From assembly GCA_020049615.1 (NCBI GenBank), contig JAIFKN010000178.1:1-6604 (forward strand): a stretch of 6,604 nt of DNA, written 5' to 3'. The position numbers were made by a program, and so were the translations under genes. Source of the stretch: a bacterium. Lineage in GTDB: Bacteria; Planctomycetota; UBA11346. Within the stretch, counting starts at the first letter, position 1. Every line of letters starts with the position of its first letter. The notes beneath the pieces were generated by a model. The model was not told the origin of the DNA, made no database searches, and saw only the letters and a list, made by a program, of their open reading frames with translations. Positions 1-5,584 of the stretch are shown here, in pieces.

Positions 1-1656
1 AAGGCGACGCTCGACCGCTACGGCATCAGCCTCGACACCTACAGCGGCACCTCGCGCCCGGAATGCTTCCCCAAGCACGCGGCGATCTCGCAGGACATCC
101 TCAAGCGCCTGCATGCCAACGGCCTGCTCAGCAAGAAGCGCAGCAAGCAGTGGTTCGACCCGAAGATCGGCCGCTTCCTGCCCGACCGCTACGTGCGCGG
201 CACCTGTCCCAACCCGAAGTGCAACGCCACCGACGCCTACAGCGACGAGTGCGAGCGCTGCGGCCACCAGCACGCGCCCGAGGATCTGATCAATCCGGTG
301 AGCTCGCTGTCCGATGCCACGCCGGAGATGCGCGAGACGGCGCACTGGTGGCTCGACATGTGGGCGGTGTCCGACGTCCTCAAGCAATGGCTGCAGGGCA
401 AGGAGAAGACCTGGCGGCGCGGCTCGCTCGCCGATCCGCTCGACCGGGTAATGCCGGCTCTGCACTTCCCCAACACGCACGAGGCGGCGTACAAGGAACT
501 GAAGGCGGGCCTGCCGGCCCACAAGATGAAGTACACCGCCGGCAAGCGCGTGCTGCTGCAGTTCGCCGACAAGGCGGCGCTGGCCACGGGGCGCGCGGCG
601 CTGACCGCGGCCGGCATCGACAGCCAGCTGGCCGACGAGTGGGCGCACCGCTCGATCAGCCGCGACATCTCGTGGGGCATCCCGCTGCCGCCGGTCGATC
701 CCGAGCTGGCCGGCAAGACGCTCTATGTCTGGCCCGACTCGCTGATCGCGCCGATCCCGTTCACCCAGGTGGCGCTGGTGCAGAAGGGCCGGAATCCCGA
801 GGAGTGGAAGGACTACTGGACCGACCCGCAGGCGCGGGTGGTGCAGTTCCTCGGCCAGGACAATGTCTTCTTCTACGTCCTGATGCAGGGAGCGATGTGG
901 ATCGGTTCGCAGGCCGACCCGCAGCGCCTGCCCATCACGGGCGAGCTGCAGCTCACCGACGTCATCGCCAACTGCCACCTGCTGGTCAGCGGCGAGAAGA
1001 TGAGCAAGAGCCGCGGCAACTTCTTCACCGGCGACCAGCTGATCGACGAGAAGGGCTTCGACGTCGACCAGGTGCGCTACTACATGGCGATGATCGCGCT
1101 GGCCGAGCGGCCCTCGGATTTCGACTTCGCCAAGTTCACCGAGCGCAACGACTTCCTCGCCGGGCCGATGAACGCAGCGTTCGAGAAACCGATCTCGGCC
1201 TGCCACGCCAAGTTCGGCGGCCGGGTGCCCGACGGGAAGCTCGATCCCAAGGTGCTGGCCGAGACCACGCGCATCGTCGCCCGCTATGTCAAGGCGATGG
1301 ACCGCGCCGACTACCCGTCGCTGCTGTTCGAGCTCGAGAATTACGCCCGTACGGTGAACTCGCAGTTCGCGCAGCACAAGCCGCATGACGACCGCTTCCC
1401 CGAGGAGGCGCGGCGCGACGCCCTGTTCACCAGCTTCCACGTGCTCAAGAACCTGATGATCATGCTGCATCCGTTCGTCCCCGCGACGATGGAGCGCGTG
1501 CGCGCTTCGCTGAACCTGCCGGCGGAGGTGTTCAGCCTGGATCAACTCGGCTCGTCGATCCCGGCCGGGCATGCCATCGGCCCGATGGGAAGGTTCTTCC
1601 CCGGGAGCGCAGGCTTCGGCCTGCCGGGGCAATCTTCCCCGAAGACAGCAGGCTGA
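1..1656 (+). CDS. metG: Methionyl-tRNA synthetase-type class I aminoacyl-tRNA synthetase, 5'-partial
   Basis: The frame is open from base 1 to TGA at 1654-1656 (551 codons visible). Compared with E. coli MetRS as I remember it, roughly 75 N-terminal residues, including the HIGH motif, lie outside the window. Seen in order: the connective-peptide zinc knuckle with Cys codons at 205, 220, 250 and 259 (spacing C-x4-C-x9-C-x2-C, the first pair wider than the usual C-x2-C); the SRDISWGIPLP segment near 655-690; a VWPDS segment at 727-741; FLGQD at 847-861; the signature KMSKS at 997-1011; then a helical anticodon-binding domain to about 1600. The family charges tRNA-Met with methionine in the cytoplasm. 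No C-terminal tRNA-binding (EMAP/Trbp111-like) domain follows. Instead the frame runs directly into a palindrome, giving a 17-residue tail. Several methionine-pocket and anticodon residues differ from classical MetRS (see findings), so a paralogue or a divergent lineage enzyme is possible. Family assignment is firm; charging identity is less so. It converges on the minus-strand gene ending at 1680. Confidence 0.88.
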   Translation, partial: KATLDRYGISLDTYSGTSRPECFPKHAAISQDILKRLHANGLLSKKRSKQWFDPKIGRFLPDRYVRGTCPNPKCNATDAYSDECERCGHQHAPEDLINPVSSLSDATPEMRETAHWWLDMWAVSDVLKQWLQGKEKTWRRGSLADPLDRVMPALHFPNTHEAAYKELKAGLPAHKMKYTAGKRVLLQFADKAALATGRAALTAAGIDSQLADEWAHRSISRDISWGIPLPPVDPELAGKTLYVWPDSLIAPIPFTQVALVQKGRNPEEWKDYWTDPQARVVQFLGQDNVFFYVLMQGAMWIGSQADPQRLPITGELQLTDVIANCHLLVSGEKMSKSRGNFFTGDQLIDEKGFDVDQVRYYMAMIALAERPSDFDFAKFTERNDFLAGPMNAAFEKPISACHAKFGGRVPDGKLDPKVLAETTRIVARYVKAMDRADYPSLLFELENYARTVNSQFAQHKPHDDRFPEEARRDALFTSFHVLKNLMIMLHPFVPATMERVRASLNLPAEVFSLDQLGSSIPAGHAIGPMGRFFPGSAGFGLPGQSSPKTAG

Positions 1657-1674
1657 AGCCTGCGCTCCCAGGGG
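1599..1674. repeat. Long palindrome (REP/BIME-like hairpin) at the 3' end of the synthetase gene
   Basis: Arms 1603-1624 (begins GGGAGCGCAGGC) and 1648-1669 (ends GCCTGCGCTCCC) are inverted copies. They pair over 22 positions with one G-T wobble (1618 with 1654). CCCC at 1599-1602 can extend the stem with GGGG at 1671-1674 across a bulged A1670. The 23-base spacer holds its own small stem, CGGGG 1625-1629 with CCCCG 1637-1641. No T-tract follows on either strand, so this is not a classical intrinsic terminator. Its place between two convergent genes still suits a bidirectional 3'-end or mRNA-stabilising structure. The motif with GCAGGCTGAAGCCTGCGCTCCC-like arms resembles dispersed intergenic repeats of many GC-rich bacterial genomes (from memory). 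Only one copy is in this window, so its repetitive nature is inferred. Confidence 0.8.
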
Positions 1675-1679
1675 GGTCC

Positions 1680-2492
1680 TCAACGCACGACGGCGGAAAC
1701 GCTGAGGTCGGTCGGGAACCATGCCGGCACGGTGCGGCCGCTGAGCTGATCGGCGATGCGGTCCTGGGCCCAGTTGCCGAGCAGTCTGCGCCAGGTCGCG
1801 GTGTCGATGCCTGGGATGGGCGGCAGCGGCGCCTCCAGCACATCGATCTGCAGGCGCACCTCCGGCTCCCAGCCGCTGGCAGCCGGGGTGAACACCACCT
1901 CCACCTGGGCGACGAGGCGGCGTACTGGGATGTCGACGCTGGCCGGGCCGCTGGTCAGGCGGAGGGCGCCGGCGGTCTCGATGCGGAACCGCCGGTTGGC
2001 TCCGTCCTCGGGCATGGCGGCGAGTTCGAGCGAGGTGAGCCGGGGCGCTACCGTCATGCCGGAGATGGTGCCGCCGGAGGCCGAAGCCAGCAGGGCGTTC
2101 GCCTGCTCGGGACTGAGGGCCACGACCAGCCGTGGCGGCGCCACACCGTCGGTGGCGGCGACCTGCCAGCCGATGGCGAGGCCGCCGGAGCCGCGCACGG
2201 TGCCGATGGCGCCAAGTCCGTGACGGACGAGGCCAGGCGGTATCCATCGACCACTGGCCTCGCTGGCCATGCGGCGCATCAGGGACGGATCGATCTGCAG
2301 GACGATGGGCGCCGGTGGCGGTCGGCTCGGCGTCAGCGCCAGCAGGGTCGCCTGCTCGCCCAGTTCGCGCGGCAGGGTGGTATTGACCGCCAGGCACAGC
2401 AGGCGAGGCAGGAGCAGCCAGAGCGCGAAGCCCAGAACCAGGACGATCGCGAGGGCTATCCAGCAGCCTGGGCGTCGACGTGGCCGGTCCAT
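1680..2492 (-). CDS. Hypothetical protein with N-terminal membrane anchor and exported domain
   Basis: This reads from ATG (complement of 2490-2492) to TGA (complement of 1680-1682), 270 residues. I do not recognise the family. It opens with a very basic stretch (MDRPRRRP), then one hydrophobic segment at about residues 10-28 (WIALAIVLVLGFALWLLLP). That predicts an N-in anchor with about 240 residues outside the inner membrane. No lipobox or obvious signal-peptidase site is seen. The exported part is rich in alternating hydrophobic strands (LVVALSPEQANALLAS; VEVVFTPAASGWEPEVRLQI) and ends in WAQDRIADQLSGRTVPAWFP. This could fit a beta-rich or lipid-binding-like fold, but that is only an impression. 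The frame is open much further upstream, but that part is antisense to the FabH gene. The Met before the basic patch is the natural start. No good Shine-Dalgarno precedes it. It converges on the synthetase gene and diverges from the FabH operon. Confidence 0.7.
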   Translation of the reverse strand: MDRPRRRPGCWIALAIVLVLGFALWLLLPRLLCLAVNTTLPRELGEQATLLALTPSRPPPAPIVLQIDPSLMRRMASEASGRWIPPGLVRHGLGAIGTVRGSGGLAIGWQVAATDGVAPPRLVVALSPEQANALLASASGGTISGMTVAPRLTSLELAAMPEDGANRRFRIETAGALRLTSGPASVDIPVRRLVAQVEVVFTPAASGWEPEVRLQIDVLEAPLPPIPGIDTATWRRLLGNWAQDRIADQLSGRTVPAWFPTDLSVSAVVR

Positions 2493-2613
2493 GTGGACAC
2501 CATGACGGAGCCAGGGCGCCCCGCAACCGCCGACCTGCCCACCTGGCCCGGTGCAACTCCCGGTCGGTTCTCCACCTGCGGACCCAGGTTGCGGCCCCGA
2601 GGCGTGCCCTAGC
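2493..2613. promoter_or_regulatory. Divergent intergenic region, probable promoter area of the FabH-E1-E2 operon and the minus-strand gene
   Basis: This 121-base gap separates two divergent start codons and is the only place in the window with room for promoters of both units. I see no convincing sigma-70 -35/-10 pair; the region is very GC-rich. It holds ACCTG at 2533-2537, 2541-2545 and 2574-2578. CAGGT at 2585-2589 forms an inverted repeat with the last of these (5-base arms, 6-base gap). These could be operator half-sites, but this is speculative. Confidence 0.45.
2599..2604 (+). promoter_or_regulatory. Probable ribosome binding site of the FabH-type gene
   Basis: GAGGCG lies 9 bases before ATG 2614, and this decides the start. 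The upstream GTG at 2551 would add a 21-residue stretch rich in Pro and Gly that is foreign to the family. The later in-frame ATG at 2632 has no purine-rich leader. Confidence 0.5.
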
Positions 2614-3630
2614 ATGCCGCGCCTGACCCCTATGCCCGCCGCCCGCGCCCAGGTCGTTGCCGTCGGAACCGCTCTGCCCGAGCGGCGCGTGAGCAACGCC
2701 GAACTAGCCAGCCGTCTCGACACCACCGACGAGTGGATCGTCTCCCGCACCGGCATCCGCGAGCGGCGGGTGTGCGATCCCGGCCAGGGCCTGATCACGC
2801 TGGCCGAGCCGGCGGCCCGCAACTGCCTGCAGCGGGCCGGCGTCGCCGCGGCGGATGTCGACGGCATCATCGTCGCGACGATCACGCCGGACATGGTCAT
2901 GCCGGCGACCGCCAATCTGCTGCAGCATCGTCTCGGCGCTGCGCGCGCCTGGGCCTTCGATCTGGCCAACGCCTGCAACGGCTTCGTCGCCGCCCTGGCC
3001 AACGCCACCGCCTGGATCGAGAGCGGCCGGGCGCAGCGCATCCTGGTCGTGGGCGGCGATGTGATGAGCAGCCTGATCGACTGGAAGGACCGCAACACCT
3101 GCGTCCTGTTCGGCGACGGTTGCGGCGCCGTGCTGGTCGAGGCCGGCCCGGTCGGCGGACGCGGTGTGATCGGCTTCGAGATGCACAGCGATGGCGGCCC
3201 GGCTGCCGAGCTGTGCGTGCCGTGCAGCGGTTCGGCCATCCCGGCCACGCCCGAGGCGCTGGCGCGTGGCGAGCATTTCCTCAAGCAGAACGGCAAGATG
3301 GTCTTCACCCACGCGGTGCGCCGCATGGCCGAGGTCGCAGCCAGCGTGATGCGGACCAACGGCATCACGGCGGACGATATCGATCTGGTGGTGCCGCATC
3401 AGGCCAACCTGCGCATCATCCAGCCGACTGCCGAACGCATCGGTGTGCCGATGTCCAAGGTCGTGGTCAACCTCGATCGTCTGGGCAACACCACTGCCGC
3501 GACCATCCCGCTGGCCCTCGCCGACGCCGAGGCTGACGGCCGTCTGGTCATCGGCAGCCGCGTCCTCCTCGTCGCCTTCGGCGGCGGTCTGACCTGGGGG
3601 GCGGCGTATCTCACCTGGGGACGGACATGA
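2614..3630 (+). CDS. fabH: 3-oxoacyl-ACP synthase III (KAS III, FabH family)
   Basis: 338 residues, close to the usual 310-340. KAS III starts fatty-acid (or polyketide-like) chains by condensing an acyl-CoA primer with malonyl-ACP in the cytoplasm. The N-terminal half has the typical VVAVGTALPERRVSN opening and DEWIVSRTGIRERR, which matches the DEWI-RTGI block of FabH. The full catalytic triad is visible: Cys121 in NACNGF (codon 2974), His262 in PHQANLRII (codon 3397) and Asn292 in GNTTAATIP (codon 3487). FGDGCGAVL and the C-terminal FGGGLTWG are also present. Cys-His-Asn distinguishes it from elongating KAS I/II (Cys-His-His) and from thiolases. It is the first gene of the operon; its TGA overlaps the ATG of the E1 alpha gene (ATGA at 3627-3630). 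Being locked to a 2-oxoacid dehydrogenase suggests a primer made by that complex, for example a branched-chain acyl-CoA. Primer choice cannot be read from the sequence. A specialised paralogue rather than the housekeeping FabH is possible. Confidence 0.93.
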   Translation: MPRLTPMPAARAQVVAVGTALPERRVSNAELASRLDTTDEWIVSRTGIRERRVCDPGQGLITLAEPAARNCLQRAGVAAADVDGIIVATITPDMVMPATANLLQHRLGAARAWAFDLANACNGFVAALANATAWIESGRAQRILVVGGDVMSSLIDWKDRNTCVLFGDGCGAVLVEAGPVGGRGVIGFEMHSDGGPAAELCVPCSGSAIPATPEALARGEHFLKQNGKMVFTHAVRRMAEVAASVMRTNGITADDIDLVVPHQANLRIIQPTAERIGVPMSKVVVNLDRLGNTTAATIPLALADAEADGRLVIGSRVLLVAFGGGLTWGAAYLTWGRT

Positions 3631-4616
3631 GCGATCCAGCGCTGCGCCTGAAGCTCTATAAGCTGATGATCCTGGCCCGCGCCAGCGACGATCGCATGGC
3701 CAAGCTCAAGGCCCAGAACGAGGTGGCCGGCAGCGCCTTCCTCGGCCGCGGCCAGGAGGCCTTCAGCGGCGCCGCCGGCCTGCAGCTCAAGGCCGGTGAC
3801 GTGTTCGCACCGTGCATCCGCGACCAGGCCGGCCGCTTCGCCTTCGGCGAGACTCCGCTCGATGGCGTGCGCACCGTGCTTGGCCGCTCCACCGGCCCGA
3901 TGAAGGGCCGCGACGGCAACATCCATCGCGGCAACTGGGGCACCGGACTGCTGCCCTTCATCAGCCACCTCGGGGCGATGATCTCGCCGGTGCTCGGCGT
4001 GCTGCTCGCGCGCCGGCTGGCCGGCCGGCTCGGCGACAGCGTCGGCGCCGCCTCGATCGGTGATGGCGGGATGAGCAGCGGCGCGCTGAACGAGGCGCTC
4101 ACCATTGCCGGCGTCGAACGCCTGCCCTTCGTCCTGCTGGTGGCCGACAACCGCTACAGCTATTCGACCACCAGCGACCGCACCTACGCCTGTGCCCATC
4201 TCGTCGACCGCGCCGCCGCCTTCGGCTTCGCCGGCCATCGCTGCGACGGCACCGATGCCGACGCCTGCCTGGACACGGTCGGCGCCGCCGTCGCCGCCGC
4301 CCGCGCCGGCAAGGGACCGCAGCTGGTGGTCGCCGACCTGCTCCGTCTCGCCGGCCACGGCACGCACGACGACGCCAGCTACGTGCCCGAGGACGTGCGC
4401 AGCCGCTGGGGCGACTGCCTGCCGCTATTCGAGCGCACGCTGATGCAGCAGGGCCTGCTCAGCGCCGACGAGTCCAGCCGCATCCGCGAGGAAGCCCGGG
4501 TCCAGATCGAAGCGGCGGTCGAGCAGGCGCGCAGCGAACCGCACGCCGACCCGGCGACCGACGACTGGCAGGTGCGCAGCGAGCGCGACCTGGTCAACCT
4601 GAGGGCCGCGCGGTGA
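3627..4616 (+). CDS. 2-oxoacid dehydrogenase E1 component, alpha subunit (TPP-dependent)
   Basis: 329 residues, normal for the alpha chain of alpha2-beta2 E1 enzymes (branched-chain 2-oxoacid, acetoin or pyruvate dehydrogenase). E1 decarboxylates the 2-oxoacid on thiamine diphosphate and passes the acyl group to the lipoyl arm of E2. Seen: GRGQEA at 40-45; the IRDQAGRFAFG segment at 64-74; GRDGNIH with His100 in the place of the conserved active-site His; the TPP/Mg motif from GDG (145-147) to Asn175 (VADN, 30 residues after Asp146); and RLAGHGTHDD at 240-249, the counterpart of the family's YR-x2-GHS-x-SDD loop. The start is ATG 3627, overlapping the FabH stop by four bases, with GGGGA at 3617-3621 as ribosome site. 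Its stop overlaps the next start (GTGA 4613-4616). The substrate class (branched-chain, pyruvate, acetoin) is not decided by these motifs, so no gene symbol is given. Confidence 0.92.
   Translation: MSDPALRLKLYKLMILARASDDRMAKLKAQNEVAGSAFLGRGQEAFSGAAGLQLKAGDVFAPCIRDQAGRFAFGETPLDGVRTVLGRSTGPMKGRDGNIHRGNWGTGLLPFISHLGAMISPVLGVLLARRLAGRLGDSVGAASIGDGGMSSGALNEALTIAGVERLPFVLLVADNRYSYSTTSDRTYACAHLVDRAAAFGFAGHRCDGTDADACLDTVGAAVAAARAGKGPQLVVADLLRLAGHGTHDDASYVPEDVRSRWGDCLPLFERTLMQQGLLSADESSRIREEARVQIEAAVEQARSEPHADPATDDWQVRSERDLVNLRAAR
4601..4605 (+). promoter_or_regulatory. Ribosome binding site supporting the GTG start of the E1 beta gene
   Basis: GAGGG sits 7 bases before GTG 4613, inside the last codons of the E1 alpha gene. 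It supports the non-ATG start, whose protein then begins at the family-typical position (YLEAIRQAL). Confidence 0.6.
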
Positions 4617-5584
4617 AATACCTGGAAGCCATCCGTCAGGCGCTCGGCGAGATCCTCGAGCAGGAGCCGCGCTCCTTCATCTACGGCCAGGATGTCGGCG
4701 GCGCCTTCGGCGGCGCCTTCAAGGCGACCAAGGGCTTGTCTGAACGCTTCCCCGGCCGCGTGCTGAACGCTCCGATCTGCGAGGACGCGATGGCCGGACT
4801 GGCCATCGGCGCGGCGATGGACGGGGCGCGGCCGATCATCGAGTACCAGTTCGCCGACTTCTCCTCGATCGCCTTCAACCAGCTGGTCAACCACGCCGGC
4901 ACCACCTTCTGGCGCACCGGCCGGCCCTGCCCGATCACCGTCCGCCTGCCGGTCGGCGGCACGCCAGGCGGCGGGCCGTTCCACTGCCAGATGCCCGAAG
5001 GCTGGCTGACCCACCATCCCGGCCTGGTCGTGGTGGCCCCGGCCACCGTCGCCGACGCCTACTTCATGCTCAAGGACGCGGTCGCCTGCCGCGATCCGGT
5101 CTGCTTCCTCGAGCACAAGTACCTCTACTACCACCTCGAGTCGGAGTTCGACCCGACCACCGCCGAGCACCCCGGCCTCGGCCGCGCCGTGGTCCGCCGG
5201 CCCGGCGACGACCTGACCATCATCGCCTGGAGCGGGATGGTGCACCACGCCATCGCCGCCGCCGCCGAGCTGGAGAGCGCGCACAGCCTCAGCGCCGAGG
5301 TCGTCGACCTGCGCTGCGTCCGCCCGCTCGACGAGGAGACCATCCTCGCCTCGCTGTCGCGCACCGGCCGCGTGATCATCGCCAGCGAGGGCTTCCCCTT
5401 CGGCGGCGTCACCGCCGAGGTCGCCGCACTGTGCGCCGAGAAGGGCTTCCAGTACCTCGACGCGCCGCCGGTCCGCCTGGCCGCCCGCGACACCCCCATC
5501 CCGTTCCACCCCGAGCTCTTCGCCGCGCACCATCCGGACGACCAGGTGATCGTGCAGGCCGCGCTCGAACTGGCGAAATTCTGA
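4613..5584 (+). CDS. 2-oxoacid dehydrogenase E1 component, beta subunit
   Basis: 323 residues, the usual length of E1 beta (about 325). It forms the alpha2-beta2 E1 with the preceding gene product and completes the TPP site. Seen: YLEAIRQAL at the start; the GQDVGGAFGGAFKATKGL segment at 25-42; PICEDAMAG with Glu57, in the place of the Glu that activates the TPP aminopyrimidine; IEYQFADF at 76-83; GPFHCQMPE with His124, where the family has GP-x-HSQ-x-E (Cys replaces the common Ser); the PGLVVVAPAT block; and LEHKYLYY. The C-terminal transketolase-like domain is intact (VVDLRCVRPLDEETI, then IIASEGFPFGGVTAEVA). It starts with GTG and overlaps the E1 alpha stop by four bases. Its TGA shares one base with the ATG of E2 (TGATG, 5582-5586). 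Strict coupling fits the need for equal amounts of alpha and beta chains. Confidence 0.92.
   Translation: MKYLEAIRQALGEILEQEPRSFIYGQDVGGAFGGAFKATKGLSERFPGRVLNAPICEDAMAGLAIGAAMDGARPIIEYQFADFSSIAFNQLVNHAGTTFWRTGRPCPITVRLPVGGTPGGGPFHCQMPEGWLTHHPGLVVVAPATVADAYFMLKDAVACRDPVCFLEHKYLYYHLESEFDPTTAEHPGLGRAVVRRPGDDLTIIAWSGMVHHAIAAAAELESAHSLSAEVVDLRCVRPLDEETILASLSRTGRVIIASEGFPFGGVTAEVAALCAEKGFQYLDAPPVRLAARDTPIPFHPELFAAHHPDDQVIVQAALELAKF

Noticed and set aside
63..1388. Long plus-strand frame of 441 residues inside the synthetase gene
   Set aside because: It is an Arg/Ala/Gly-rich shadow of the real frame, a usual by-product of high GC. The other frame carries KMSKS and the zinc knuckle.
1648..1680. Intrinsic (Rho-independent) terminator after the synthetase
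   Set aside because: The stem is strong, but it is followed by a run of G, not T, on the plus strand, and there is no T-tract on the minus strand either. A REP-like palindrome is the better description.
1756..2612. Several short plus-strand frames opposite the membrane-protein gene (for example 1756-2223, 2220-2612)
   Set aside because: No motifs, no ribosome sites, Arg/Ala-rich translations, and all antisense to a frame with a clear membrane anchor.
2551..2613. Earlier GTG start of the FabH gene
   Set aside because: The added 21 residues are Pro/Gly-rich and unlike any KAS III N-terminus. ATG 2614 has a GAGG-type leader and gives normal length.
2493..3368. Upstream extension of the minus-strand gene, giving 562 residues in all
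   Set aside because: It runs antisense through the FabH gene, whose triad and motifs are intact, and has low-complexity composition. The membrane-anchor start at 2492 is a far better beginning.
4379..5533. Long antisense frame over E1 alpha and E1 beta (384 residues)
   Set aside because: Composition is Gly/Ala/Asp/Arg-rich without domains. The sense strand codes for two clear enzymes.
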